Shown here in pieces: positions 15,885 through 25,230 of a stretch of 35,807 bases of DNA. Each line of letters begins with the position of its first letter. Position 1 is the first letter of the stretch. The DNA is from an uncultured Lachnospiraceae bacterium (GTDB lineage: Bacteria > Bacillota > Clostridia > Lachnospirales > Lachnospiraceae). The stretch is from assembly GCA_902788645.1 (NCBI GenBank), contig CADAKW010000016.1, positions 1-35,807 of the forward strand, given 5' to 3'. The notes under the pieces were generated by a model. The model was not told the origin of the DNA. It made no database searches and worked only from the letters and a program-made list of their open reading frames with translations. A program made the position numbers and the translations under genes.

Positions 15885-16091
15885 TTAATCCCAAATTATT
15901 TCTGGTTCAGGCATCTCTTTCGGAATCTTTGTTCCATATTTTTTTATTGTATAATCAAAATCATCGGCAACACATTTTAGTAATTCCTCTGCGTAGACAT
16001 CCTGATCAAAATTTATTGCAGACGGGAAATTTGGTGAATACTTAAAATGTTTTACAAACTTTATTCTTGCTTCTTTAAGTTTCTTTGTCAT
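15885..16091 (-). CDS. Small acidic protein, candidate immunity factor 2
   Basis: 68 residues from ATG at 16091, with GGAGGG 7-8 nt upstream; the longer frame is discarded for lack of a ribosome site. Basic N-terminus (MTKKLKEARIKFVKHFK) and acidic C-terminus (KEMPEPEIIWD). No family recognised. It shares the low GC of the ART domain and lies in the same transcript, two genes downstream. Immunity role is a guess by position; it could also be an unrelated phage protein. Confidence 0.6.
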   Translation of the reverse strand: MTKKLKEARIKFVKHFKYSPNFPSAINFDQDVYAEELLKCVADDFDYTIKKYGTKIPKEMPEPEIIWD

Positions 16092-16104
16092 TTTATTCCC
16101 TCCT

Positions 16105-16287
16105 TCAGTGATTAAACCTTTTAAAATTTCTATCACCAAATTCCGCAATAATCATCTCGTCGTGTTTTTCTTCCGCCAACTTTTTATATCGCATTTTATC
16201 ATCTGCACTTTTTGCTTCTTTCGCTTTTTTTAACAGTTCTCTATATTGCAGGACTAATTCATCATTCTTTTCATTTCGCTCTAGCAT
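16105..16287 (-). CDS. Small helical protein, candidate immunity factor 1
   Basis: 60 residues, highly charged and predicted helical throughout (ELLKKAKEAKSADDKMRY). ATG at 16287 has GAGGTG with 8-nt spacing, inside the stop region of the ART-bearing head gene, so translation is probably coupled. Not recognised as any known family. In MuF polymorphic toxin loci the gene immediately after the toxin usually encodes the immunity protein, which is the basis for the suggestion. Confidence 0.6.
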   Translation of the reverse strand: MLERNEKNDELVLQYRELLKKAKEAKSADDKMRYKKLAEEKHDEMIIAEFGDRNFKRFNH

Positions 16288-16291
16288 AACC

Positions 16292-18286
16292 TTACACCTC
16301 TTTCACCTTAATTGTACACACAATTTGATTCTTCAATTCTGTTTCTAAAGCGTATAAGTCGTCAGGAAAATATAACAAATCCTTTCTTTTCGAAACATAA
16401 TCATATTTACTTTCTTTAGTAATTTCAACAACTTCATAATCAGTTCCAGATAATACTTCAGCCTCTCGCACACCAAATTTCGAAAGATGCTGAACACCGA
16501 CACCTGTTTTATTATTTGTGCATTCAAGAATAACCGTACTCGATTCTGCGCTTTTGGTTGATGCACCACCAAAGGCTTCCGCAACCATTTTATCACTTGA
16601 CCAGCTTGATATGATGCCCTTTGATGGTATTTTATCGCCTGATTTCAAGTTTGTAAATTGTGATATATCATAATCAGAACTTTCTGAAAAGTATAAGCCA
16701 CGATAGGTTGTACCATCATATACAGGCATTCGATCAATTCCTTCTCTTATAACTTTTGCAGTTGTTCCTTCACCCGTAAGAATAGATTCATAATCACCAC
16801 CAAAATATTCATTAAGTGCATCCTGAAATTCTTTTGCTTTTTCATCCGAATAGCCTGTGTCTAACTTAATCTGTTCAAATGCTTTTTTATTAAAATTATC
16901 AAGTTCATTATCAGGAACTTTACCAGTAAATCCAGTGTCTAACTGTTTTCTTTTTTCTTTCCGAAGCAACAGCGTGCTCTTTTGCTTTTCAAAGTCTTTT
17001 ATTTTGGCATCTATTTCTTTTAATTCATTAAACGAGTTATCACCCGATACATCTCCAAAACCTTCTTCTATAGATTCAAACTCTTTAAACCAATCATCGT
17101 AAGAATATCCGTCTGTTATCTTCTCAAATTTTTCTTTCAAAGTATCAAGATGGATATCCATATCAGTTATTTCATTTTTCAGTTTTAGTATATCATCTTC
17201 CTTTTTTTCTTTCAACGTATTGCTTGTTTTCTCCCATTGCTTTTTCTTAACTGCATATCTTCTCTGATCGTCCGGGTCCATTGCACACCGTTCCAGACGA
17301 TCAAACTTCTCCTCCTGTCTCTCGGCATATTGCTGTCTGGCTTCCTTCTTGACTGCTTTCTCTACTGCTGCAAGCTCTGATTTCTTCCACTTCTTATCCG
17401 GAGGTGTGGATATCCCCGGAAAATATGTGGTATGGGAATCTCGGCAGTTTGGATGGTATAACCCTGCGTTCATTGCCTGACTGATCAACGGGTATCCCAT
17501 TTTCTTTGCTTCTGTTGCCGTCCCCCCAGACCACACATCATCAACCATTACTTTTCCTACCCAGGGCAGACATAACGGACAGGGATTCCCGCGCTTGTTG
17601 ATGATAACAGTATGTATACCCCACTCCTGTCTCTTGGCTCCCTCTCCTGTAAGGTATGCTCTAAGACCTGCCGTCTTGAGTGCCATTCTGGCATAGGATT
17701 TTATATTGACCTGCTTGCCATCTTTATACCGTACACAGTTGATCCCTGCAGCAGCATAATCTTTTACTGCCATATCGACCGCTTTCTCGTAGGTACCGGC
17801 TCCGCTGTTTGCATATACCTGTGCATTAAAAATTGCCCGGCGGGTCTTATCATCATGCATTCGCAGGATTGCACTCTCAGCACGCTTCATATCACTCTCT
17901 ACGGCATCCAACAGGGCATTCATCTTCCGGTCATTGACCCGGAAGAATTCTCCCTGCAGCTTATCCGTTGCCCGGTGCAGCTTCGCACCCTTGCGGATTG
18001 CCTCCAGTATTTTCTTCTCCTGCGCCATTTTCCCTTGAGCATTCGCCTGTAGGATCGCCATCCGCATCTTAGAATTGATCGCCTCATACCGCTCCTCCAG
18101 TTTTCCTTTGTGTTTTCTGCGGTATTCTTCCAATCCGGCAAGCTGTTTTGCCTGCCACTGTTCCCACTGGAATCCCTCTTTCGTTTCCTCCACACGGTGC
18201 CGTTTCATATTGCGCATCATGGAATCCAGCAGCTCATTTTCTATGGCCGCAAATGCTTTCCCCACATCATAATCCATATTCTCCAT
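16292..18286 (-). CDS. MuF-type minor head protein with C-terminal ADP-ribosyltransferase toxin domain
   Basis: 664 residues, ATG at 18286 with GGAGAT. Residues 1-300 are a phage minor capsid/MuF protein that sits near the portal: helical start, then CPLC (236-239) and HPNCRD (278-283), likely zinc-binding. Residues about 355-470 are a Lys/Glu-rich linker. Residues about 480-664 look like an ADP-ribosyltransferase exoenzyme domain of the R-S-E class: TTYRGLYF (Arg529), ISSWSS (560-564) and REAEVLSG with an E-x-E pair (Glu608, Glu610), typical of arginine-modifying enzymes. GC drops from about 50% to under 40% at 17220, the domain border, so the toxin part was probably exchanged. It may be injected with phage DNA or act in bacterial competition. 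Confidence 0.88.
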   Translation of the reverse strand: MENMDYDVGKAFAAIENELLDSMMRNMKRHRVEETKEGFQWEQWQAKQLAGLEEYRRKHKGKLEERYEAINSKMRMAILQANAQGKMAQEKKILEAIRKGAKLHRATDKLQGEFFRVNDRKMNALLDAVESDMKRAESAILRMHDDKTRRAIFNAQVYANSGAGTYEKAVDMAVKDYAAAGINCVRYKDGKQVNIKSYARMALKTAGLRAYLTGEGAKRQEWGIHTVIINKRGNPCPLCLPWVGKVMVDDVWSGGTATEAKKMGYPLISQAMNAGLYHPNCRDSHTTYFPGISTPPDKKWKKSELAAVEKAVKKEARQQYAERQEEKFDRLERCAMDPDDQRRYAVKKKQWEKTSNTLKEKKEDDILKLKNEITDMDIHLDTLKEKFEKITDGYSYDDWFKEFESIEEGFGDVSGDNSFNELKEIDAKIKDFEKQKSTLLLRKEKRKQLDTGFTGKVPDNELDNFNKKAFEQIKLDTGYSDEKAKEFQDALNEYFGGDYESILTGEGTTAKVIREGIDRMPVYDGTTYRGLYFSESSDYDISQFTNLKSGDKIPSKGIISSWSSDKMVAEAFGGASTKSAESSTVILECTNNKTGVGVQHLSKFGVREAEVLSGTDYEVVEITKESKYDYVSKRKDLLYFPDDLYALETELKNQIVCTIKVKEV

Positions 18287-18297
18287 GGTGATATCTC

Positions 18298-18516
18298 CTA
18301 TCGGTTAGAATGTACCTTGAAGCCCTGTGATTTAAACTGTCTGGTCAATGCCTTTAGCTGCGTGACGGATTTACACCGGTCACACCGCAACTCTGCGTAA
18401 CCTGTCTTCTCTACCGCATAGATTCCAAAGGGTACCTGTTCCGATGCCACCTCAAGGAGTTTCTGATACTCCTTCCGGGACATTCCGTACATCTTTTGAT
18501 TTACCTTTACTTTCAC
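18298..18516 (-). CDS. Small conserved phage protein between portal and MuF genes
   Basis: 72 residues from GTG at 18516, 8 nt after GGAGG. Overlaps the portal gene by 65 nt, more than usual. Contains a single CDRC pair (about residues 45-48) and a basic C-terminus (RQFKSQGFKVHSNR). Small proteins of this kind recur at this position in Firmicutes phages; function unknown. Confidence 0.65.
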   Translation of the reverse strand: MKVKVNQKMYGMSRKEYQKLLEVASEQVPFGIYAVEKTGYAELRCDRCKSVTQLKALTRQFKSQGFKVHSNR

Positions 18517-20185
18517 CTGTCATTCCTCCCTCGATAAAGCTCTCTGCTGCCTCTTTGCTGATACCTAATGTTGCTGTGACAATTGATATCGCTTCGCTCC
18601 TTGTCACACTTCCCTCTTTCACCATCTTAATAATTCCCATCAGAGAAGTAATCTGTGCACCATTCAGAGTACTGGTGGATCCAGCTTCCTTATTCGTTCC
18701 CTGTTCCACCTCAATCCCGTCCATATTCAACGCTGGCTCTTCCATCGTCTCCACTCCATCTCTGGCATTTAAACGATTGATCTCTTCCTGCTTCCATTCC
18801 TCTGTCTTGGTATCACCATACAGCTCATCCACAACAGCCTCATTGGACATAATGGCATTGGACTTGGCTTTCCCCACAGTCTCAATCTGTGACTCGAACG
18901 ATGGGTTTGCATAATCACCAAACTCCACCGATGTTTCCGTCTCCTCCACTGTTACCTGATTCAAGGTATCCAGTGATTTGAATACGGTATTGATCAACTC
19001 CGGTATTGTGGTCTGCAGCGCATCAATGATCTTTCCTCTGGTGTACAGCGTGGTCTTTTCTTTCTCACGCTGTGCCTCGGCATTATCCAGTTTCTTCACG
19101 TCAATACCGATCGTGGATGGACTGATGATTCCCTGCAGGCAGAGATCTAATGCTGTGATATATGTACTCAGATACGACTCGTGAGGAATATCCGGCTGTG
19201 TGACATCGATCTTGTCGGAGGCATTTTCACTCATTCCTCCAGATGTAGCAATAAATGTATTGTCGAATGGGTTTGGTTTCAGGAGTGCTCCTGTTTCAGG
19301 ATTCTTAGGAATGAGGTCCTGCGGAATATACTTTGTTGCACGTCCGTCTCTCATTGCCTGGATCCACTGGCTCCATACTTCATCCAGAGAATCAAAGTCA
19401 TCTGTTTTACCATCAAAGATTGACTTGCCTCTTCCTTTCGTCCGTGGATTGCTGTAAATATAAAAAGGCACCGCCATACAGAACGAATCATCAAAGCGGA
19501 TATCTTTCAATCCGGCTAACGCGGAGACGTTCTTCAGGTCTGCCTTTTGTCCATTATGCAGAAGCTCATTCCGGATATATCCAAAACCATAATGCTCCTG
19601 CAGTTCATATTGTTTGTTGCCTTCTTTGTAGCCGGTCTTAAAGACTACCTCTTTCATCCGTCCCCGATCATAGATGATATCGATCCGGTCTGCCGGGTAC
19701 CATTCTATGATCGGATACTCACTCATCCTGGTATCCAGTGAAATCTTAAAGGCTCCATCCCCCAGATATAATGTCTGGCTGACTGCCTCCTCTAGAAGTG
19801 ACTTAAATTTATTCTCCCTGCTGATCTGCTGCCATGCATCCTTTCTTTTGTCCGGCACAGTGACTTCATCAAAATCCGTCATAATAATACTGGTCAGCAT
19901 ATCTACCATGATCGCAGGCAGGCCGATGTGCATCTTGCGGATCTCTCTGCCGGTACTGCTTCGTGCCGCCCAGAAGCGGAGTCTGTTCTGGCTGCTGTCA
20001 ATCTGACTGTATAACTGTGCCAGCTCATCGGGATCTCCCAGATACCATATTCTGTTTTTGATCACATTTGCCTGAAAGTCCATTGTCTCCTGTATATTGA
20101 AACTATGCACGTTTGCCGGTGTGATCTGCAGCCAGCTCTGCATTTTCTGTTTTACATTTTCACTCATTTTGTCCAGCCACCTCAT
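18452..20185 (-). CDS. Portal protein (SPP1 gp6-like)
   Basis: 577 residues, ATG at 20185 with GGAGG. Forms the dodecameric ring through which DNA enters and leaves the head. Recognisable stretches: LGDPDELAQLY, LPAIMVDMLTSIIM (about 90-103), the TLYLGDGAFKISLD core and IISPSTIGIDVKKLDNAEAQ (about residue 350), common to SPP1-type portals. A helical tail rich in Glu (after residue 450) ends the protein. Sits between large terminase and the MuF protein. Confidence 0.92.
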   Translation of the reverse strand: MRWLDKMSENVKQKMQSWLQITPANVHSFNIQETMDFQANVIKNRIWYLGDPDELAQLYSQIDSSQNRLRFWAARSSTGREIRKMHIGLPAIMVDMLTSIIMTDFDEVTVPDKRKDAWQQISRENKFKSLLEEAVSQTLYLGDGAFKISLDTRMSEYPIIEWYPADRIDIIYDRGRMKEVVFKTGYKEGNKQYELQEHYGFGYIRNELLHNGQKADLKNVSALAGLKDIRFDDSFCMAVPFYIYSNPRTKGRGKSIFDGKTDDFDSLDEVWSQWIQAMRDGRATKYIPQDLIPKNPETGALLKPNPFDNTFIATSGGMSENASDKIDVTQPDIPHESYLSTYITALDLCLQGIISPSTIGIDVKKLDNAEAQREKEKTTLYTRGKIIDALQTTIPELINTVFKSLDTLNQVTVEETETSVEFGDYANPSFESQIETVGKAKSNAIMSNEAVVDELYGDTKTEEWKQEEINRLNARDGVETMEEPALNMDGIEVEQGTNKEAGSTSTLNGAQITSLMGIIKMVKEGSVTRSEAISIVTATLGISKEAAESFIEGGMTGESKGKSKDVRNVPEGVSETP

Positions 20186-20197
20186 TTATTTCCTCCA

Positions 20198-21574
20198 TCA
20201 TTGATATCCTATCTTGTGCTTATATGGGATCCACGCATACTGTGTACTGTTGACCATATGATCATTAGCGTCTTCCGGCTCCTCATCCTTATCCTCTTTC
20301 CAACTGTAGTTGTCCAGTTCCCTGATGTAGTTCACACAGGTATCAACCACCTGATAACACGCCTGTCTTTCCTCGTTATATGCCATCCAGCCAAGCTGCA
20401 GCATGATACGATCAATGATCGTTACTTTCTTGTATGCGTTATTAAATATATAAAGGCATTCCGGATGGGCGCGCTTATACTTAGCGCACTCCGTTAATGT
20501 TGCCTGATCTGCACTATCCACAAAAACATTTCTCGCCAGACCGCCCCACTCCTTACGGTTTCTCTCCAGGAATGCCACATAATTGACCACTGTGTCGCTG
20601 GGTGCGATCGGGACCGTCTGACTGGCGTTGTTGTAAACTCTCTCATCCAGTACAATGCACCGCCCTTTGTTCGTGATCCCAACGAAGCTCATAGCAATAG
20701 TATCCTTGGATGTCGTGGAGTACGCCGTATCCAGCCCGGAGGTAAAGTATTCAAACCATTCCGTCTGCTGCCCTGTGCTCCGGATATATTTCTTTGCCTG
20801 TTCCTTCGTGATGACATGATGCTTTTTGCTGAAATTACAAAAGACAAGACCGGTTGCCTTGCCTCGTAACCCCTGTATTTTATTTTTATACATCTTCGTC
20901 CCTCTCGGAACGGCATCGATCTTTTCCTGAATGTCCTCTTTTGTCATTGAGGCATTATCATAAAACGTGAAATACCAGTGTACATACCCCTTAACCGATT
21001 CTTCCTTCAGCTCCGCAAGAAGTTCCACGGGATAATCTGCAGCATATCTCTTCAAAGGACGGCTGTGATTGATGAATTCTTTATACACCGGCTTATCCGG
21101 TGCATCCGGGTTAGATGTAGTCATCATATACTTGCATCGGTGTGTGATCTCACGCAGAAACTCCATATCTGCCGTATTTACCTCATCAATGTATACGCAG
21201 CCGGATTGTGAACCAAGAACCTTTTTCCATCGGGCTTTGTTGTCGAATCCACACACATAAATAATCTTCATTCCTTTTCTTGTCCGATACTTGATGTGAG
21301 GGAGGCTGATCTTTCCCTGTCCTTTCGGGTAATAATCTGCCAACCCTTCCATCTGGGCGATCAGACCAAGTTCTGAATTGATCACGTTTTTCTCCACGGT
21401 ACCCAGATCTGCTCCGGCGATCACATGAAACTTAAGATCGGAGTCTGCAACCATCATCATAAATTTAAAGATTCCTACCGTGGTCTTACCTGCTGCCGTG
21501 GTCCCTTCCAGATAATCCCGCCTGGTCCTGGTAGTCAGGAAGTCTTTAAACTTTGGCGATAATACCAGTTTCAT
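20198..21574 (-). CDS. terL: Terminase large subunit
   Basis: 458 residues, ATG at 21574 with GGAAGG. ATPase motor and nuclease for DNA packaging. Walker A GTTAAGKT at 24-31, Walker B CVYIDE with Asp130-Glu131, motif III MTTSNPD near 151-157; C-terminal nuclease acidic residues are suggested by GLDTAYS and FVDSADQ. The N-terminus is shorter than in many TerL, but both domains are present. Follows terS directly. Confidence 0.93.
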   Translation of the reverse strand: MKLVLSPKFKDFLTTRTRRDYLEGTTAAGKTTVGIFKFMMMVADSDLKFHVIAGADLGTVEKNVINSELGLIAQMEGLADYYPKGQGKISLPHIKYRTRKGMKIIYVCGFDNKARWKKVLGSQSGCVYIDEVNTADMEFLREITHRCKYMMTTSNPDAPDKPVYKEFINHSRPLKRYAADYPVELLAELKEESVKGYVHWYFTFYDNASMTKEDIQEKIDAVPRGTKMYKNKIQGLRGKATGLVFCNFSKKHHVITKEQAKKYIRSTGQQTEWFEYFTSGLDTAYSTTSKDTIAMSFVGITNKGRCIVLDERVYNNASQTVPIAPSDTVVNYVAFLERNRKEWGGLARNVFVDSADQATLTECAKYKRAHPECLYIFNNAYKKVTIIDRIMLQLGWMAYNEERQACYQVVDTCVNYIRELDNYSWKEDKDEEPEDANDHMVNSTQYAWIPYKHKIGYQ

Positions 21575-21587
21575 ATTCTCACCTTCC

Positions 21588-22403
21588 TCACTCCATCACT
21601 TCGTCCGGATCCACATCATGCAGCTGTTTCAGGATTTCTTCCACATTATTCTCTTTCTCCTGAAGCTGTTCCTCATCTGCCCGGCTGCTGTCTTCTGCTT
21701 TTGCTTTCAACAGCTCAATCTCTGCTTTCTGCTTCTCTGTAGCCAGGCTCATATGATCCGCCAGCCACTGCAATGCTCTCATCTTATCCAACAGCTCCAC
21801 GCTGTCCGTCTTACCAAAACTGACCTTTTTCACAAGTGTGCCATCAGCGAACGGGTTGTTCAGGTTGATCTTATTTCGTTTTGGATCAATGTAATCCTTT
21901 GCATCTGCATACAGGATATCAATGTATTTCTGCACGATATCCTCCTCAGAAAGCATCTCCCGGTTGAGACGTCCCTGCTTGAGGTTATTGATCTCGGCTT
22001 TGACCTTAACATTCTTTAACAATCTTGATCCTGCTGCCGCAGCTGTTTCATAATCGCAGTCATACGCTTTCATATACGCCTTTGTGGCGTTAAAACTGCG
22101 AACATAATAAACGCAAAAAAGTTTCTGTTTATCCGTCAGATCCGAATTGTCTACCAGGTCCACTACTTCCTCCGGAGGCATTGAACTGCTGCCGGATGTT
22201 TTGCATCCTTTTGGATCTGATTTTGTGTGCACCCTTTTTGTATTTTTGTGTGCACCCTTTTTTGCATCCCCGGATCTGTCCCAGGTATATCTTTTTTTCC
22301 AGCTCTTGACCGTGTTCAGTGATACGTTGTATTTCTCTGCAATGTCCTTATACTTCATACCGGACATATAATCCGCTTCTGCCTTTATCTTGACATCTGA
22401 CAT
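21588..22403 (-). CDS. terS: Terminase small subunit (terminase_2-like)
   Basis: 271 residues from ATG at 22403, after GGAAGGTGGTGAA; a longer frame without ribosome site is rejected. The N-terminus has an HTH ([20 protein letters not shown], about residues 11-30) for recognising the packaging site. The middle segment [20 protein letters not shown] is the hallmark of the terminase_2 family. A charged coiled-coil tail follows. Confidence 0.9.
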   Translation of the reverse strand: MSDVKIKAEADYMSGMKYKDIAEKYNVSLNTVKSWKKRYTWDRSGDAKKGAHKNTKRVHTKSDPKGCKTSGSSSMPPEEVVDLVDNSDLTDKQKLFCVYYVRSFNATKAYMKAYDCDYETAAAAGSRLLKNVKVKAEINNLKQGRLNREMLSEEDIVQKYIDILYADAKDYIDPKRNKINLNNPFADGTLVKKVSFGKTDSVELLDKMRALQWLADHMSLATEKQKAEIELLKAKAEDSSRADEEQLQEKENNVEEILKQLHDVDPDEVME

Positions 22404-22421
22404 TTCACCACCTTCCCCACG

Positions 22422-22449
22422 AAAAAGGGACACCACTTCGGATGTCCCT
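22422..22449 (-). terminator. Terminator between the late regulator and terminase genes
   Basis: Minus-strand AGGGACA and TGTCCCT arms (7 bp, 10-nt loop) followed by TTTTT. It lies in the 98-nt gap ahead of terS and could separate early from late transcription; late genes would then need their own promoter or antitermination. Confidence 0.6.
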
Positions 22450-22501
22450 GATTTGATGATAACATAATAACACATAAAAAAGTGACATGGACTGCCATCT
22501 T

Positions 22502-22930
22502 TTATTTTTTGTGTTTTTTCTCAATTCGGATTGCTTTAAGTGCCTGCCCGTGTATGCGGTAAATATGTCTTAAACTATATTTCATTGTCTTCGCAATTTC
22601 TTCCCAATGCTTAAATTCTATGTACCGCATTTTAAGAACTGTTTCTTTTTCTGCATCTTCCACGGTCAGTATTGCATTTTCTATCTCCAACCGCAGCTCT
22701 AATGATTCTTTGATCTTATCATCGATCTTTCTCTGCAGATCCTCCAACTTGATAATAATATCCGCCAGATCCGACCGGCCGGAAGATCCCCGCGGCATAT
22801 CGGAGATACGCTGTGCCTTGGCACTACTCTCCAATTCTTTTAAAGATTGCGCCTGCTCCTGTAAGGCTTCCAATTTCCTGCATACTCTTCGATACTGCTT
22901 TAAATATTCTTTTTTGTCTTCGTTCCCCAT
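22502..22930 (-). CDS. Late-gene regulator, sigma-70 region 4-like (DUF1492/ArpU/RinA type)
   Basis: 142 residues from ATG at 22930, with GAGGTG 4-5 nt upstream. N-terminal helices form a coiled coil ([20 protein letters not shown]). The C-terminus ends in an HTH of sigma region 4 type: [18 protein letters not shown] then [17 protein letters not shown]. Such proteins sit just before terminase genes and switch on the late operon. Supports a regulated late promoter near 22440-22500. Confidence 0.82.
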   Translation of the reverse strand: MGNEDKKEYLKQYRRVCRKLEALQEQAQSLKELESSAKAQRISDMPRGSSGRSDLADIIIKLEDLQRKIDDKIKESLELRLEIENAILTVEDAEKETVLKMRYIEFKHWEEIAKTMKYSLRHIYRIHGQALKAIRIEKKHKK

Positions 22931-22960
22931 TGTACACCTCACATTCGCCATTGCTGCCTG

Positions 22961-23374
22961 CTACTCCTCCATCTGTTTCGTGGTATCCGTCCTCTCCACC
23001 CGGATACCGCCTTTTGATCCTGTTTTAATGTCTGCCTTTGTTACATCATCAATCTTGACCGTGATGCTGCTGATATCTTCATCTGCGATCAATTCCACTG
23101 CTGACGACAGGAATTTCCTGACTACATCCGACTGGTCACGTTCAAATAACGATCTAACCCGCTTTCTGCCCTTTTCTTTCTTAAGCTTATTCAGTCGATA
23201 CCAGTCTGCTTCGGGGCACTTACACATTTCCGTTGCATATTCGTTCTTCTCTTCATCCAGCCAGTCCTCTGGTACCTCTATGGCTGCTATCTGTCCACAA
23301 AACTTACAAGCTCCTTCTGTTGGTATCAGAGACATATGCTGCAATCTCATCTCCTTTACTTCCTCACTTAACAT
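22961..23374 (-). CDS. Zinc-binding phage hypothetical protein
   Basis: 137 residues from ATG at 23374, with AGGAGG 8 nt upstream. Cysteines CKFCG near residue 23 and CKC near residue 51 suggest a zinc site. A basic helical middle (LNKLKKEKGRKRVRSLFERD) and a beta-like C-terminus follow. The gene overlaps the upstream one by 7 nt. Function not recognised; a nucleic acid-binding role is possible. Confidence 0.65.
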   Translation of the reverse strand: MLSEEVKEMRLQHMSLIPTEGACKFCGQIAAIEVPEDWLDEEKNEYATEMCKCPEADWYRLNKLKKEKGRKRVRSLFERDQSDVVRKFLSSAVELIADEDISSITVKIDDVTKADIKTGSKGGIRVERTDTTKQMEE

Positions 23375-23616
23375 CTGCTGCCCTCCTGTTCCCATATTGC
23401 GATTACGGCATCTACCACTGCCTGTACTTTCTTTGCACCGATTCCTTTGATCTTCCCGACTTCATCCCGGAGCTGATCCTCTGATGGTGCTTCCCCGGTG
23501 CCATCAGCATATCCGGTCTGGTAGATATTATCCAGATAACACTTCATCGAGTGGTGATCCATTCGCTTGATCTTCTCATACTCTTTCCTGGTTAATTCTA
23601 ATTCTTTCTTTGCCAT
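23368..23616 (-). CDS. Small protein with helix-hairpin-helix-like segment
   Basis: 82 residues, ATG at 23616 with AAGGAGGAG. The C-terminal KIKGIGAKKVQAVVDAV (about 55-71) resembles a helix-hairpin-helix DNA-binding element; residues 1-40 are charged helices. Overlaps the next gene by 7 nt and follows ssb, suggesting a replication accessory role (inference). Confidence 0.65.
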   Translation of the reverse strand: MAKKELELTRKEYEKIKRMDHHSMKCYLDNIYQTGYADGTGEAPSEDQLRDEVGKIKGIGAKKVQAVVDAVIAIWEQEGSRC

Positions 23617-23627
23617 AGGCTCCTCCT

Positions 23628-24080
23628 TTAGTTAAATGGCAGCTCCTCCTCGATTGCATCCGGGATATCCATAAATCCGTCTCCCGGATCGGATGCCGGT
23701 GCCGGTCTTGATGTGTTTCCTGTACTGCTGCCTCTGTTTTCATTTTGCGCTGCTGCCGCTTTGCTCTCTGCAAACTCCTGCTCCTCAATCACTACCTCCG
23801 TGGTATAGACCTTATAACCGTCTTTATTGGTGTAGCTTCCTGTCTGGATCCGTCCGACTGCCACGATCTTGGTACCCTGATGAAGATAATTCTCTGCAAA
23901 CTCTGCACCTCTGCCAAACACGACACAGTTAATGAAGTCCGCTGTCTGGTCATCTCCCTGACGCTTATATCTTCGGTCAACTGCCAGTGTGTATCTGGCG
24001 ATTGCTGTCGGTTCATTGCCGGAACTGTATCTGATCTCCGGATCACGGGTCAGACGGCCCATTAAGATTGCTTTATTCAT
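23628..24080 (-). CDS. ssb: Single-stranded DNA-binding protein
   Basis: 150 residues, ATG at 24080 with AAGGAGGG. OB-fold of the SSB family: MNKAILMGRLTRDPEIRY at the start, FINCVVFGRGAEFAENYLHQG and VVAVGRIQTGSYTNKDG further on (to about residue 105). A disordered Gln/Ser/Pro linker leads to an acidic tip ending EEELPFN, the partner-binding tail. Protects ssDNA during phage replication. Confidence 0.95.
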   Translation of the reverse strand: MNKAILMGRLTRDPEIRYSSGNEPTAIARYTLAVDRRYKRQGDDQTADFINCVVFGRGAEFAENYLHQGTKIVAVGRIQTGSYTNKDGYKVYTTEVVIEEQEFAESKAAAAQNENRGSSTGNTSRPAPASDPGDGFMDIPDAIEEELPFN

Positions 24081-24316
24081 GATCTCCCTCCTTTTCTCAT
24101 TAACGACTCATTCAATAATTTCGCAAGCGTTATAATTGCTTCTTTTTCTGACATAAAGCCCGTTTTGTGAGCTAGATCCATCTGTTCTTTTGCAAAATCT
24201 TCATCTGTTCTTTCTTTTAATTCCTCGTAAATGCACTTTGTAATCTCTGAATACTCTGTAAGCAATTCTCCTGCTGAGCCATTTGCCATAACTGTTCCTT
24301 TTTCTACTTTAATCAT
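24077..24316 (-). CDS. Hypothetical phage early protein
   Basis: 79 residues from ATG at 24316, with AAAGGAG. Contains NGSAGELLTEYSEITKCIYE, found in small Firmicutes phage proteins of unknown role. Overlaps ssb by 4 nt. No catalytic motif. Confidence 0.7.
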   Translation of the reverse strand: MIKVEKGTVMANGSAGELLTEYSEITKCIYEELKERTDEDFAKEQMDLAHKTGFMSEKEAIITLAKLLNESLMRKGGRS

Positions 24317-24902
24317 TGATGTTCTCCTTTCTCGGTTTTTCACACCGTTCAAATTCTATAACCCATACCCACGGATTGGCTGACCATCCGTATTTATCAA
24401 GGTCTGATTTCCTGATTGTGCTGTTCCATAGACCAATAAAATGATTTCTGGCACTTTTGCCTTTTGCGTATTCAATATCATCAATGCAGCCTTCGTTGAT
24501 AGCTCCAACTTCCGTAATATCTTGCAACCGCTCTACCCTCACATCCGTTACCTTCAGCCAAATACGTGCGGCTGCCTTAGGCATATGGATGGATGGTTTC
24601 CACTTTATTCCTGGAAATTGTCCCGGCTGTGGAAATGGTTCCGTCCACGCTTTATACAAGTATCCATCTGTCCATTCGCTCCATGTCTCCCGGACATACA
24701 GGATATCTCCCAGTTGGTATGGTGGTCTTTTTATTCCTCCTGGGTACATAACCCCTAACGGATTGCTGCTATCCCCAACTTTTCCAATGGGACGTCCAGT
24801 CATCCCATTGGAAAATTTTATTGCCCGTCTTGTGCAGGTCTTTCTCCAATCCAAGATGGCTTTTACCATTTCGGCATTGAATAATATTGGGCGTTCTCTC
24901 AT
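24309..24902 (-). CDS. Phage protein with ASCH-like architecture
   Basis: 197 residues, ATG at 24902 with GGGAGG. N-terminus MRERPILFNAEMVKAIL then RPPYQLGDILYVRETW (about 58-73) and KPSIHMPKAAARIWLKVTDV; a C-terminal WVWVIEFERCEK strand. This pattern recurs in phage early proteins; the ASCH/PUA-like fold suggests RNA or nucleotide binding, but no function is established. Confidence 0.7.
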   Translation of the reverse strand: MRERPILFNAEMVKAILDWRKTCTRRAIKFSNGMTGRPIGKVGDSSNPLGVMYPGGIKRPPYQLGDILYVRETWSEWTDGYLYKAWTEPFPQPGQFPGIKWKPSIHMPKAAARIWLKVTDVRVERLQDITEVGAINEGCIDDIEYAKGKSARNHFIGLWNSTIRKSDLDKYGWSANPWVWVIEFERCEKPRKENIND

Positions 24903-25213
24903 GTGGCCACCTCCCTATATATCACCGGCAACGGTTTCCATGCATTTACAATCAGTCCATACGATATATATCTCTTTTCCTCATCCCCCGGATAGAATGC
25001 TCCTCCGTTTTCATCTTCCGAATATCTTGCAATATGAGGCATGTCAAAATTTTCAAAAGATACCAGTACAAGTGAGTCACTGTCCGGATTTTTCTCGTCT
25101 ACCGGAATCCATCTGCTGCCCTCCAGCTCCTTTATAATCTTCTGCTGCGTTGGAAGTGTTATGGTGCTGTTTTTAATCTCCAATATTGTTTCTTTAAATT
25201 CCTGATCTGTCAT
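24899..25213 (-). CDS. DUF551 domain protein
   Basis: 104 residues, ATG at 25213 with GGAGC. Residues 34-100 match the DUF551 pattern: WIPVDEKNPDSDSLVLVSFEN, then ARYSEDENGGAFYPGD and NAWKPLPVIYR. A very common phage early protein family of unknown function. Overlaps the next gene by 4 nt. Confidence 0.88.
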   Translation of the reverse strand: MTDQEFKETILEIKNSTITLPTQQKIIKELEGSRWIPVDEKNPDSDSLVLVSFENFDMPHIARYSEDENGGAFYPGDEEKRYISYGLIVNAWKPLPVIYREVAT

Positions 25214-25230
25214 TCATTGCTCCTTTCTTT

